DNA from: Dehalococcoidia bacterium
Lineage (GTDB): Bacteria; Chloroflexota; Dehalococcoidia; Lucifugimonadales; UBA3495
Assembly: GCA_003523055.1 (NCBI GenBank)
Contig: DPHC01000002.1
Coordinates: 268,929-332,928 of the forward strand
Length of the DNA stretch: 64,000 bases
Direction: 5' to 3'
How positions within the stretch are numbered: position 1 is the first letter of the stretch; each line of letters starts with the position of its first letter. The position numbers and the translations under genes were made by a program. Shown here piece by piece: positions 35,471-44,855 of this stretch. The notes beneath the pieces are model-generated. The model had not been told where the DNA came from. It worked only from the letters and a program-made list of their open reading frames with translations, and did not search any database.

Positions 35471-37291
35471 GTGGATTTTAAACAATTTAACCTCTCTCAT
35501 GCAATTTTAGCTGGGATTGAAGGCCTCGGATTCGTAACACCAACACCTATTCAAGAACAATCCATTTCAGACATAACAGCAGGACATGATTTCTTAGGTC
35601 TTGCCCAGACAGGCACTGGCAAGACTGCGGCTTTCATGATACCTACGTTAGAAAATTTGTCTAAAGAGCCAAATAAATCAGTTACTGGTCTAATATTAGT
35701 TCCCACCAGAGAACTAGCAGAACAAGTGTTTCAAGATGCTAGAGCATTAGGTAAACATACTCATGTTAAAACAATGTCTATATACGGAGGCGTAGGTAAG
35801 TGGCCTCAGACAAAGAAACTCAGACAAGGTGTTAGCCTAGTTATAGGTACTCCTGGAAGAGTATTAGACCATATTAGAGACGGCAATCTAATACTTGATA
35901 AAGTTCAAATGGTAGTTCTGGACGAAGCTGACACTATGTGCGACATGGGATTCTTACCAGACGTAAGCACAATATTACAAGAAACTCCAAATAGCCGCCA
36001 GACACTACTTTTTTCAGCAACCATGGCAAAAGAAATTCGCCAGTTAGCATCTAAATTCATGCGTGAACCAGTGACTGTTCAACTGGGTGCATTAAATGCA
36101 GCTCCAAGCATATCTCACGTAATGTTTCCCATTTCTAGCAGCTTAAAAAAACCACTGCTATTGGACATAATAAAAGAAACAGCAACCGGTAAAATTCTTA
36201 TATTTACGAGAACAAAACATAAAGCAAAGCAACTGGCTGACGACTTATATCAAGAAGGATACAAAGTTACTTCGTTACAAGGTAATTTGTCACAAGCTCA
36301 GAGACAAAGAGCTATGGAAGGATTTAGACTCAATAAATTCGATATCTTAGTTGCAACAGATATTGCTGCGCATGGAATAGATGTTGCAGAAGTCACTCAT
36401 GTTATTAATTACGACATGCCTCATGGAGTTGACGACTATACTCACAGAGTAGGACGTACAGGAAGAGCTCAAAAAATAGGAGAAGCCTTCTCTTTGCTCA
36501 CACCTGAAGATAAAAATGTTCTTTTCTCAATTGAAAAAAGCTTAAATGAACCTATCGAATATCGTACTTCTAAAACCTTCGATTATGGAGTATTCAGACC
36601 AGAAACCATCTTAAGATCTTCAAACCGCAATGATCAATATAGTGACCGAAGGCCAGCTGTGAAATCTTTTAAAACTAGGCGCCCAAATTCACAATTCCAA
36701 GAACATACTAGAAACAACTCTAGAAGTTCGGCATCTCCTGATAAAAACATTAATCGGTATCCTTCAGATAAACCGTTTAATTCTAGACGTCCAAATTCAA
36801 AATTCCAAGAACATACTAGAAACAACTCTAGAAGTTCGGCATCCCCTGATAATAATAGTAACCGATATCCTTCAGATAAAACGTTTAGAGAAATGATTGA
36901 TGTTCAATGCGCCCAATGTGGTAAGGACGCTCAAGTCCCGTTTAAACCTCGTGGTGATAGGCCCGTCTTTTGCAATAACTGTTTCAGAAGTTCCGATTTA
37001 ATTGATAAAAAGGACAACAAGTATACTTCTGATAAATATACTAGTTCTAAACGTCCAAATTCAAAATTCCAAGAACATACTAGAACTGGAACTTCAAACT
37101 CTCGGCTTCAAAGGCGTCCTGGAGAAAATGCCAAGGACTCTAAAAGCCAAGACAGACCCACTAATGGATATTCTTCTAACAAACAAAGTAATCAAAAATC
37201 AACTGCTTTTAGAAAGAACCCCAAGTTTCAAACATCTGGTGCAACGAGAAGTAAAAGACAGCGTTCAAAGTTTAATGGGCCGCCTCGCTAA
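35471..37291 (+). CDS. DEAD-box RNA helicase with repetitive zinc-ribbon tail
   Basis: An ATP-dependent RNA helicase for ribosome assembly or cold-stress RNA remodelling. The core (residues 1-~370) has the Q motif (FVTPTPIQEQS), AQTGTGKT (45-52), DEAD (151-154), SAT, and HRVGRTGRA. The tail (~380-606) is low-complexity, Arg/Ser/Asn/Lys rich. A 36-residue unit containing RRPNSQFQEHTRNNSRSSA is repeated nearly identically at the DNA level (108-bp period at ~36.68 and ~36.79 kb), with a partial third copy at ~37.05 kb. Between the copies sits a zinc ribbon, C480xxC483 and C501xxC504 (CAQCGKDAQVPF, PVFCNNCF). The GTG start is preceded by AAGGAG. The tail is probably for RNA binding. Confidence 0.92.
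   Translation: MDFKQFNLSHAILAGIEGLGFVTPTPIQEQSISDITAGHDFLGLAQTGTGKTAAFMIPTLENLSKEPNKSVTGLILVPTRELAEQVFQDARALGKHTHVKTMSIYGGVGKWPQTKKLRQGVSLVIGTPGRVLDHIRDGNLILDKVQMVVLDEADTMCDMGFLPDVSTILQETPNSRQTLLFSATMAKEIRQLASKFMREPVTVQLGALNAAPSISHVMFPISSSLKKPLLLDIIKETATGKILIFTRTKHKAKQLADDLYQEGYKVTSLQGNLSQAQRQRAMEGFRLNKFDILVATDIAAHGIDVAEVTHVINYDMPHGVDDYTHRVGRTGRAQKIGEAFSLLTPEDKNVLFSIEKSLNEPIEYRTSKTFDYGVFRPETILRSSNRNDQYSDRRPAVKSFKTRRPNSQFQEHTRNNSRSSASPDKNINRYPSDKPFNSRRPNSKFQEHTRNNSRSSASPDNNSNRYPSDKTFREMIDVQCAQCGKDAQVPFKPRGDRPVFCNNCFRSSDLIDKKDNKYTSDKYTSSKRPNSKFQEHTRTGTSNSRLQRRPGENAKDSKSQDRPTNGYSSNKQSNQKSTAFRKNPKFQTSGATRSKRQRSKFNGPPR
36672..37092 (+). repeat. Internal coding repeats in helicase tail
   Basis: Two nearly identical copies of a 108-bp unit start at ~36675 and ~36783, and a truncated copy lies at ~37047-37090. 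All contain the segment encoding RPNS(Q/K)FQEHTR. The near-perfect nucleotide match between copies one and two indicates a recent slippage or unequal-crossover duplication. Confidence 0.85.
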
Positions 37292-37338
37292 CCGCTCAAC
37301 TAAACTCTCGTAAAGGGCATTGACTAACGCTGGGATAT

Positions 37339-38397
37339 TTACTCTTTGATCATGGGGAGCACTTCTTCTACAAAGAGTCTCATAGAAGATCTAACTTGAG
37401 TGTCTGTAAGCAGTCCACCGATGTTAAACCACCCCATTAATTGTTGAAAATCGAATTTTTCTTTAAACCGGTTAATTTGATCGACACATTCTTGAGGTGT
37501 TCCAAATATTGAATACTCACTGTGTACATCTGAAAATTTAATTGAGTTATACCTATCCAAAGATTTAGCAATGCCAGCATTTTTAATAGAGGCTCGTTTG
37601 GCAGCGGGAGACGTATATATTTTTTTTAAAGTATTGACGTAATTAGACCAGGACTTTTTTATAGGTTCTAGCCCACCAGAGTCATTCTCATTATAAACAT
37701 AAATCGGAGCATTTACTGTCACATCATGAGACGTACCATTAACATTTTTATTAGATTTATGATTTCTATAAAATTCCAGTCCTTCTAAAACTTTATCTGT
37801 AGAAATAATCATCGGAGTAACTAATATATTATAGTCAAATTTGCTGGCATACTCAAAAGAATCTTGACTGTTAGCTGCTATATATATTTCCGGGTGTGGT
37901 CGCTGTGTAGGTTTTGGAACTACATTGACGTCAACTATATCGTAGAAGTTACCCTTATAATTTACGTTACTGTCTGACCATGATTGCAATATTATTTCCA
38001 TGGATTCTTCAAATTTATGCCTAGTTTCCTCAGAATTTATTCCAAAACCTTCTAAGTGAGCCGGCATCGAACCTCTACCTGCTCCAAAAACTGCTCTGCC
38101 ATTTGAAATAACATCTAGGGTTGCTATTTCTTCAGCTAAACGTATTGGGTGATGCAGAGGAATTAAATTAACTGCATTACCAATTTTAATATTTTCAGTT
38201 TTTTGTGCTATCGCCGCAGCAATTAACAACGGGGCAGACATAACTGAAAACTCTGATTGAAAATGCAATTCTGCTAACCACGCATGATCAAATCCTAATG
38301 AATCAGCGTACACCACTTGATCAATAGTTTCCTGTATTCTAGCCGGAGCGTTTTGGAACTCTGCACACGGTAATTGATAAAAAACACCTGTTTTCAT
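37339..38397 (-). CDS. LLM-class FMN-dependent monooxygenase, LuxA-like
   Basis: A second flavin-dependent luciferase-like enzyme in the window, 352 residues, from a different branch than the SsuD-like one. The N-terminal part has the barrel strands GFDHAWLAELHF and IKIGNAVNLIPLHHPIRLAEE, then GRAVFGAGRGSMPAH. The C-terminus (FGTPQECVDQINRFKEKF, VEEVLPMIKE) is typical of bacterial LLM enzymes. It likely inserts oxygen into an aldehyde, ketone or organosulfur substrate using reduced FMN from a separate reductase. It lies 9 bases after the carboxyltransferase gene on the same strand. Confidence 0.82.
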   Translation of the reverse strand: MKTGVFYQLPCAEFQNAPARIQETIDQVVYADSLGFDHAWLAELHFQSEFSVMSAPLLIAAAIAQKTENIKIGNAVNLIPLHHPIRLAEEIATLDVISNGRAVFGAGRGSMPAHLEGFGINSEETRHKFEESMEIILQSWSDSNVNYKGNFYDIVDVNVVPKPTQRPHPEIYIAANSQDSFEYASKFDYNILVTPMIISTDKVLEGLEFYRNHKSNKNVNGTSHDVTVNAPIYVYNENDSGGLEPIKKSWSNYVNTLKKIYTSPAAKRASIKNAGIAKSLDRYNSIKFSDVHSEYSIFGTPQECVDQINRFKEKFDFQQLMGWFNIGGLLTDTQVRSSMRLFVEEVLPMIKE

Positions 38398-38406
38398 TAA
38401 TACTCT

Positions 38407-39972
38407 CTATAGCGGAATATTACCGTGTTTCTTGAAAGGTAATTCATCCGATTTATTTTTCAACATTTCTAAGGCTTCAATAATTTTAAATCTCGTATTC
38501 TTTGGATCAATCACATCATCCAAGAAACCTTTTTCAGCCGTTACATAGGGATTAGTTATTTTCTCCGAATAACTGTCGATTAATTCTTTTCTAACTTGTT
38601 CAATTTTATCTCCCGCGTTATTGATCTGGTCTCTGTGTATTATATTGACCGCTCCCTCAGGTCCCATCACTGCTATTTCTGCAGAAGGCCATGCCAAATT
38701 TATATCCGCTTTTAAATGTTTACTACCCATCACTATATAAGCTCCACCGTAAGCCTTTCGAATGACCACACTAATTTTTGGCACTGTAGCTTCTGCGTAA
38801 GCATATATTAGTTTGGCTCCATGCCGTATGATGCCACCGTATTCTTGATCCACTCCGGGCAAAAACCCAGGCACGTCTATAAGTGTTACCAGCGGTATAT
38901 TAAAGCAATCACAAAACCTCACAAATCTCGCGGCTTTCGTTGATGCATCAATATCTAAAACTCCAGCCAGATGATTGGGCTGGTTTGCAACTATCCCAAC
39001 TGTTTGTCCATTCATTCTAGAAAATCCGATTATGATATTTTTAGCAAATGAATTTTGCACCTCCAAAAACTCATCATCTACTAGTTCGTATATCACATTT
39101 TTCATATCATACGGAATTTTAGGGGAGCCAGGGACTATGTTCCGTAATCCATCATTAGTGTCAGGTTTCATAGGAGCATACATTTTCGATCCAGCAACCG
39201 ATCTATTATTAACAGGTAAGAAGCTTATTAGCCTTCGTACTTCAGTAAGTGTTTCTTCTTCGTTTTCACCGATAAAGTGTGCTACTCCACTTTTAGTGGA
39301 ATGGGGGGAAAAGCCTCCTAGAGTTTCATGGTCTACATCCACGCCTGTAACAGTTTTTACCACATCAGGACCTGTAATATACATCTGTCCTGTTTCTTTA
39401 ACCATAAAAATAAAGTCAGTAATAGCTGGTGAATACACAGCTCCTCCAGCTGCAGGACCCATGATTACTGAAATCTGAGGGATAACACCGGAATACATAG
39501 TGTTTTTTAAAAATATGTCCCCGTATGCAGCCAAACTAAGAGTACCTTCTTGAATCCGAGCCCCACCCGAATCATTAATCCCTATGATAGGGCATCCCGT
39601 TTTAGCTGCCAAATCCATAACTTTACATATTTTTTTGCCAACTGCTTCTGAAAGTGATCCTCCAAAAACTGTGAAATCTTGAGAAAATGCAAAAACTTGC
39701 TTGCCATCAATCAAGCCATACCCTGTAACGACGGCATCTCCTAAAATTCTTTTTTCGTCCATTCCAAAATCTACAGCACGATGAACTACAAAGGGATCTA
39801 ATTCTGTAAATTTCCCATCGTCCATAAGTAGCTCTAATCGCTCTCTGGCTGTTAATTTACCTTTCTTGTGTTGTTGCTCAATTCGTAGCTCACCGCCACC
39901 TAATTTGGATTCTTGGCGCTTGGCCTCTAAAATTTTCAAGTTTTTTTCTATGGGAGTCCCATCTTGTTCCAC
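38407..39972 (-). CDS. Acyl-CoA carboxylase carboxyltransferase (beta) subunit, PccB-like
   Basis: The carboxyltransferase half of a propionyl-/acetyl-CoA carboxylase, or of a methylmalonyl-CoA decarboxylase. 521 residues from GTG 39972, which has GAGGTG six bases upstream; the ORF extends further but without a ribosome site. It contains KGKLTARERLELLMDDG, FGGSLSEAVGKKICKVMD, INDSGGARIQEG, the oxyanion-hole GPAAGGAVYSPA and KAYGGAYIVMGSKHL. These are two crotonase-fold halves as in PccB/MmdA. No biotin carboxylase or biotin-carrier gene is next to it, so the partner is encoded elsewhere. It is followed by the LuxA-like monooxygenase. Confidence 0.9.
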   Translation of the reverse strand: MEQDGTPIEKNLKILEAKRQESKLGGGELRIEQQHKKGKLTARERLELLMDDGKFTELDPFVVHRAVDFGMDEKRILGDAVVTGYGLIDGKQVFAFSQDFTVFGGSLSEAVGKKICKVMDLAAKTGCPIIGINDSGGARIQEGTLSLAAYGDIFLKNTMYSGVIPQISVIMGPAAGGAVYSPAITDFIFMVKETGQMYITGPDVVKTVTGVDVDHETLGGFSPHSTKSGVAHFIGENEEETLTEVRRLISFLPVNNRSVAGSKMYAPMKPDTNDGLRNIVPGSPKIPYDMKNVIYELVDDEFLEVQNSFAKNIIIGFSRMNGQTVGIVANQPNHLAGVLDIDASTKAARFVRFCDCFNIPLVTLIDVPGFLPGVDQEYGGIIRHGAKLIYAYAEATVPKISVVIRKAYGGAYIVMGSKHLKADINLAWPSAEIAVMGPEGAVNIIHRDQINNAGDKIEQVRKELIDSYSEKITNPYVTAEKGFLDDVIDPKNTRFKIIEALEMLKNKSDELPFKKHGNIPL

Positions 39973-40076
39973 TTTACACCTCACGATTAAATTACATACT
40001 AGCAGAGCCAAATACAAGTCGCAATCAGCTCTAAAATGTTAAAATTCAAAAAACACTTCAGATTTAAGGTATTACA

Positions 40077-40928
40077 ATGAAACTTAACGAACTAACAGTA
40101 TCAAATAACGAAAAAATTGTATGGGGTAAAAGAACTTATCTTATGGGTATTATAAATATAACACCCGACTCTTTTTCCGGAGATGGAATTTTCGAAGACA
40201 TTATTGGTGCTACAAAACAAGCTAAATTGTTTGAGAGTCAGGGAGTTGATTTTATAGACATTGGGGCCGAATCAACTCGCCCTCTACACCATCCTGTTGG
40301 TATGGATGAGGAATTATCGAGGATTGTGCCTGTAGTTGAAGCTATCACTAAAGCAGTGTCCATTCCGATTAGTATAGACACTACAAAAGCAAAAGTTGCA
40401 GAAGAATGTTTAAAAGTAGGGGCCCATTTAATCAATGATATCTCTGGCTTAAACGCAGATCCAAACATGGCTAAAGTTGTATCATCTGCAAATTGTCCTA
40501 TAATAATCATGCATAATAAAAAGAAACCAGTATATACAGACCTATTACTAGAAATAAAAAATAAGCTACAAGAAAATATAAAAATAGCCGTAAAGAACTG
40601 TATTGATCCTTCAAATATAATCATAGATCCAGGTTTTGGGTTCGGTAAAACCCCAGACGACAATTTACAAATTTTAAATAATCTAGAAATGATTAACCCC
40701 GGAGAATTTCCAATACTTCTTGGAACATCTAGGAAATCCACAATTGGGCATATACTAGATTCACCAGTAGAATCTCGGATTGAAGGAACTTCTGCTACTG
40801 TATCAATCGGAATAAGTAGAGGAGCTGATATAGTAAGAGTACATGATGTATATCAAATGAAACAAATAAGTATGATGACTGACGCTATAGTTAGAGGTTG
40901 GAGGCCTGAACATTGGAACAACCCATAA
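40077..40928 (+). CDS. folP: Dihydropteroate synthase
   Basis: Joins pABA to the pterin pyrophosphate in folate synthesis. 283 residues, TIM barrel. GIINITPDSFSGDG opens it, then DFIDIGAESTRP, HLINDISGLNADPNMA, IIDPGFGFGKTPDDN and LGTSRKSTIG, all diagnostic. The 3' end overlaps folK by 16 bases, so the two are translationally coupled. folB and folE are not adjacent. Confidence 0.95.
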   Translation: MKLNELTVSNNEKIVWGKRTYLMGIINITPDSFSGDGIFEDIIGATKQAKLFESQGVDFIDIGAESTRPLHHPVGMDEELSRIVPVVEAITKAVSIPISIDTTKAKVAEECLKVGAHLINDISGLNADPNMAKVVSSANCPIIIMHNKKKPVYTDLLLEIKNKLQENIKIAVKNCIDPSNIIIDPGFGFGKTPDDNLQILNNLEMINPGEFPILLGTSRKSTIGHILDSPVESRIEGTSATVSIGISRGADIVRVHDVYQMKQISMMTDAIVRGWRPEHWNNP

Positions 40929-41416
40929 CAGTATTCTTAGGTCTTGGATCCAATTTAGGTGACAAATCAGCTAATATCCAAGCAGCATGTGCAGCGTTAT
41001 CCACACAAGTTGGCCCAATCCAATCAATGTCATCAGTTTATGAAACGCAACCTTGGGGTAACCTCAATCAGGACGTGTTCTTAAATCTAGCACTGGAAAT
41101 ATGTACTGTTTTAGCTCCGATAAATCTTTTAAAAACAATAAAACAAATAGAAACAGATCTTGGAAGAATTAATTCTTCAAATATATACGGGCCTAGAATG
41201 ATTGATATCGACATATTATTTTACGGAACAAGTATAATACGAATACAAAATCCTGATTTATCAATACCTCATTTGTTATTACCATACAGGCACTTTGTTT
41301 TATCACCATTGAATGAAATAGCTAGTTCATTGGTTCATCCAGTGTTAAAATTATCAGTAAAAGAAATGGCTGAAATATTACCAGAAGAACAAAAAATGCC
41401 CAAAAAATATTTGTAA
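40913..41416 (+). CDS. folK: 6-hydroxymethyl-7,8-dihydropterin pyrophosphokinase
   Basis: Makes the pyrophosphate ester used by FolP. 167 residues. FLGLGSNLGDKSANIQAA, SSVYETQPWG, FLNLALEICT, ETDLGRINSSNIYGPRMIDIDILFY and IPHLLLPYRHFVLSPLNEI are all family blocks; the usual GR--R-GPR core is present with minor change. The start lies within the folP gene. It is last before groL, with a fresh promoter in between. Confidence 0.94.
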   Translation: MEQPITVFLGLGSNLGDKSANIQAACAALSTQVGPIQSMSSVYETQPWGNLNQDVFLNLALEICTVLAPINLLKTIKQIETDLGRINSSNIYGPRMIDIDILFYGTSIIRIQNPDLSIPHLLLPYRHFVLSPLNEIASSLVHPVLKLSVKEMAEILPEEQKMPKKYL

Positions 41417-41446
41417 ATAAATGTTAGCAGAACAAAACACAACTGG

Positions 41447-41475
41447 TTGACATTTCAAATAAACTAAAGCATATT
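41447..41475 (+). promoter_or_regulatory. Promoter of groL
   Basis: Perfect TTGACA at 41447-41452 and CATATT at 41470-41475, with a 17-base spacer. No CIRCE element (TTAGCACTC-N9-GAGTGCTAA) is visible, so this groL does not appear to be under HrcA control. AAAGGAG lies before the ATG. Confidence 0.6.
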
Positions 41476-41523
41476 AAAACAGCTTGAATTCCTGTGGAGT
41501 TCTATAAGAAAAGGAGCATTTAA

Positions 41524-43149
41524 ATGCCTGAAAAACAATTAATATTTGACCAAACAGCTCGCACCAGTTTAATGAGAGGAGTAGACGCATTAGCTAAAGC
41601 GGTTAAAGTCACTCTAGGACCAAGCGGCAGAAATGTACTGTTAGCGCGTGTTTGGGCATTACCTGTGGTATGCAGCGATGGAGTCACTATAGCTAAAGAA
41701 ATAGAGTTGCCCGACCCTTATGAAAATATGGGAGCCCAAATAGTAAAAGAAGCTGCTGCCAAAACAAATGATATGGTTGGTGATGGAACAACCACCTCAA
41801 TCGTCCTAAGCCAAGCAATGATTAGAGAAGGTTTCAAGAATGTAGCAGCTGGAGCAAGTGGTATAACCTTAAAATCCGGAATCGATAAAGCAGTGAAAGC
41901 AGTAACAGCTGAAATTGCCGCAGCAGCCACACCAGTGAGCACTAAAGAACAAATAAATAAAGTTGCAGCACTATCAGCACACGAAAATGGCATAGCAGAA
42001 TTAATAGCAGAAGCTATGGATAAAGTTGGCAGAGAAGGGATAATAACAATAGAAGAATCTAATACATTAGGAGACGAAATGGAAATCGTTGAAGGAATGA
42101 GATTAGATAGAGGATATTTATCTCCACATTTCGTGTCTGACACTGAAAAAATGGAAGTGTCATTAGATTCACCGTACATCTTAATCACTGACCAAAAGAT
42201 AACAACTATTCAATCTTTAGTTCCAATACTTGAAAAAATATCTCAGTCAGACAATAACTCACTAGTCATAATTGCAGAAGATATTGAAGGTGAGGCTCTT
42301 TCTACATTAGTTATAAACAAGTTAAAAGGAGCTCTCAATTGCGTCGGAATTAAAGCACCTGGATTTGGAGACCGTAGAAAAGCATTATTAGAAGACGTAG
42401 CAATATTGACTGGATCTACCGTGGTAAGCCCTGATACAGGGTTATCACTAGAGACTACAGAGCTTCATGATCTTGGAAGAACTCGGAGATTTATAGCTAC
42501 CAAAGATGAATCTTTCATAGTAGAAGGATCCGGTAACGAAAAAGGCGTAGCAGACAGAGTTGAACAACTTAAAGTACAGATTGAAACAACCACATCGGAT
42601 TATGATAGAGAAAAAATACAAGAACGGTTAGCTGCACTCGTAGGAGGAGTAGCTGTTATTAAAATAGGAGCCTATACTGAGCCGGAATTAAATGAACGTA
42701 AGTCTAGAGCAGAAGATGCTTTATCAGCAACTCGCGCGGCAGTAGAAGAAGGCATAGTTGCAGGAGGAGGAGTGACTTTGATCAGAGCTCATCACGCCTT
42801 AACAAAACTGCAACAGGAATTGACAGGAGAAGAAGCTTTAGGCGTGAAAATAGTCCAAGAAGCACTCAGTGCTCCATTATCTGTAATAGCTAAAAATGCC
42901 GGTTTCCCAAGTGAAGTAGTAATTGATAAAATTCAAAATTCAGAAGGTAATATGGGATTTGATGCAGAAACAGGAGATTATACAGACTTAATTGAAAGAG
43001 GTATCATCGATCCTGCTAAAGTAACAAGATCAGCCATTGAAAACGCTGGAAGTGTTGCCGGAATGTTATTAACCACACAAGCAGTAGTAACTGAAATACC
43101 AGTTTTTGTTCCACTACCAGACGATATAAAAAGTTTCATGAGAGATTAA
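41524..43149 (+). CDS. groL: Chaperonin GroEL (Hsp60), standalone
   Basis: ATP-driven protein-folding chaperonin. 541 residues. GPSGRNVLL, SDGVTIAKEIEL, the nucleotide-binding VGDGTTTSIVLSQAM, ALSATRAAVEEGIVAGGGVTL and SVAGMLLTTQAVV are conserved. Two oddities stand out. The strand usually reading DKSFGAP is RVWALPVV, and the Gly/Met-rich GGM tail is absent, the chain ending FVPLPDDIKSFMRD. groES is not adjacent. Lack of the tail and of groES linkage suggests one of several GroEL paralogues, as known in other phyla with duplicated chaperonins. Confidence 0.94.
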   Translation: MPEKQLIFDQTARTSLMRGVDALAKAVKVTLGPSGRNVLLARVWALPVVCSDGVTIAKEIELPDPYENMGAQIVKEAAAKTNDMVGDGTTTSIVLSQAMIREGFKNVAAGASGITLKSGIDKAVKAVTAEIAAAATPVSTKEQINKVAALSAHENGIAELIAEAMDKVGREGIITIEESNTLGDEMEIVEGMRLDRGYLSPHFVSDTEKMEVSLDSPYILITDQKITTIQSLVPILEKISQSDNNSLVIIAEDIEGEALSTLVINKLKGALNCVGIKAPGFGDRRKALLEDVAILTGSTVVSPDTGLSLETTELHDLGRTRRFIATKDESFIVEGSGNEKGVADRVEQLKVQIETTTSDYDREKIQERLAALVGGVAVIKIGAYTEPELNERKSRAEDALSATRAAVEEGIVAGGGVTLIRAHHALTKLQQELTGEEALGVKIVQEALSAPLSVIAKNAGFPSEVVIDKIQNSEGNMGFDAETGDYTDLIERGIIDPAKVTRSAIENAGSVAGMLLTTQAVVTEIPVFVPLPDDIKSFMRD

Positions 43150-43196
43150 TACTATATGGGGTATACCGACGTATATTATCATTTTGTCAATGCATT

Positions 43197-43721
43197 ATGT
43201 TAAGCGGAGTATTGGCTAAGGAATCTATATTAGAATATATGCAGTTGCATCCTCCATTAATTGAAGAATTTTTAGATTTAAATACTCAAATACAACCTAA
43301 TGGATTTGACCTAACTTTAAAGTCAATCCAGTCTTTATCTGGTACTGCGCAATTAGGGAAAACCAATGAATCCCGTATATTACCAGAAACAGCAGAGTTA
43401 ATTTTAGACAATGACGATTACTACAATATACTGCCTGGGTCGTATATTGTGACTATCAACGAAGTAGTGAATTTACCAAATCACATCATGTGCCTCGCTA
43501 GGCCACGGTCCAGCTTATTACGCAGTGGTATATCTGTGGAAACAGCCGTATGGGACGCAGGTTATACAGGGCGTTCACAATGCTTACTTATAAACACTAC
43601 GAATACTCCATACCGATTACAAAAAAACAGTAGGATAATACAAATGGTTTTTTTCTTTTTGGACCAAAGTGTTCAAGAAGGGTACTCTGGAGTTTATCAA
43701 AACGAAAATCTAAGTAAATAG
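43197..43721 (+). CDS. dUTPase / dCTP-deaminase superfamily protein (archaeal-type dUTPase-like)
   Basis: A 174-residue trimeric beta-barrel enzyme. QPNGFDLTLKSIQSL is the N-terminal motif shared by dCTP deaminases and archaeal-type dUTPases. LARPRSSLLRSGISVETAVWDAGYTGRSQ contains the active-site PRSSLLR and DAGYTGR blocks. The WDAGYTG form (Ala, not the Ile/Asp of Dcd) favours dUTP hydrolysis to dUMP, keeping uracil out of DNA; deamination cannot be excluded. No ribosome site is obvious before the ATG. queG follows 15 bases later. Confidence 0.75.
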   Translation: MLSGVLAKESILEYMQLHPPLIEEFLDLNTQIQPNGFDLTLKSIQSLSGTAQLGKTNESRILPETAELILDNDDYYNILPGSYIVTINEVVNLPNHIMCLARPRSSLLRSGISVETAVWDAGYTGRSQCLLINTTNTPYRLQKNSRIIQMVFFFLDQSVQEGYSGVYQNENLSK

Positions 43722-43736
43722 TAAGTAATTTTAGAA

Positions 43737-44849
43737 ATGGAAATCTCCACTGCAACAATCAAAACTTTAGCTAAAACACATGGATTCGACTTAGTCGGAA
43801 TTACTGACAATCTAGATTTTTCCGAATCTAGATCTCTAGCAATTGAACACATAAATAAAAAAAACATGGTCGGACTTGACTGGTACACAAGTTCTAGAGT
43901 AGTCAGAGGTACTTCTCCAGCCGAATTGTTACCTGAAGTAAAATCTATAATCAGCCTTGGAGTAAATTATTACAAAAACAGCCACCATAACAAATCAATG
44001 TCGGGCAGCGTAGCTCTATATGCGCAAGATAAAGATTATCATAGAGTTCTAAAAAAAATGATGCGGAACTTAGTATTGGATATTAACGATAATATTAATA
44101 CAGACATAATAGCTAAATGGTATGTGGATGACGGCCCTATGTTAGACAAATCAGTAGCGTTCAAAAGTGGCATAGGATGGTATGGCAAAAACTCAAACAT
44201 TTTAACCAAATCATATGGTTCATGGGTTTTACTAGGACAAATTCTAACTAATTTAGAATTAAAACCTGATATACCGATCAAAACCAACTGCGGCACTTGT
44301 ACTTTGTGCATAGACCATTGCCCTACGAACGCAATTATAGAACCTTACATTGTAAAAAACTCTTTGTGTATTTCTTATTTAACAATAGAACACAAAGGGC
44401 CCATACCTATAGAGATGCGTAAAGACATGGGGAACTGGATCTTTGGATGTGATGTCTGTCAAGAAGTATGTCCCGTCAACAAGTTTGCAAAGCCTGCTAC
44501 GGCTACAGGATTAAAGTTGTCAACATTTTCCAACTTAGATTTATCAGAAATTTTACTTATGAATGAAAGCAGCTTTAAAATAAAATTTGCCGGCACTCCT
44601 ATCATGAGAACTAAATTATCAGGGTTAAAGCGAAATACATGCATAGTTATAGGCAATCGCCGTTTGTTTTCTTGCATACCTTCACTAGAAAAATCTATTC
44701 GAGATAAGGATCCTGTAGTGAGGAGCCATTCTGCATGGGCTCTTGGCCAATTCGAATCTCGTCTCACTAATAATATCTTAAAATCAGCTTTAAACAAGGA
44801 AGATGAAGATTCCGTAAAAAATGAAATACGATTAGCCATTAGTAAATAA
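43737..44849 (+). CDS. queG: Epoxyqueuosine reductase
   Basis: Performs the last step of queuosine synthesis on tRNA, using cobalamin and two 4Fe-4S clusters. 370 residues. GLDWYTSSRVVRGTSPAELLPEVKSII, KWYVDDGPMLDKSVAFKSGIGWYGKN, and the two cluster motifs CGTCTLCIDHCP and CDVCQEVCPVN are all present. A C-terminal HEAT-like segment ends with VVRSHSAWALGQF, as in full-length QueG. The gene lies between the dUTPase-like gene and the convergent EVE-domain gene. Secure call. Confidence 0.94.
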   Translation: MEISTATIKTLAKTHGFDLVGITDNLDFSESRSLAIEHINKKNMVGLDWYTSSRVVRGTSPAELLPEVKSIISLGVNYYKNSHHNKSMSGSVALYAQDKDYHRVLKKMMRNLVLDINDNINTDIIAKWYVDDGPMLDKSVAFKSGIGWYGKNSNILTKSYGSWVLLGQILTNLELKPDIPIKTNCGTCTLCIDHCPTNAIIEPYIVKNSLCISYLTIEHKGPIPIEMRKDMGNWIFGCDVCQEVCPVNKFAKPATATGLKLSTFSNLDLSEILLMNESSFKIKFAGTPIMRTKLSGLKRNTCIVIGNRRLFSCIPSLEKSIRDKDPVVRSHSAWALGQFESRLTNNILKSALNKEDEDSVKNEIRLAISK

Positions 44850-44855
44850 GAAGTA

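Noticed and set aside
41417..41523. CIRCE element before groL
   Set aside because: No TTAGCACTC-N9-GAGTGCTAA-like dyad; only a sigma-70-type promoter is seen.
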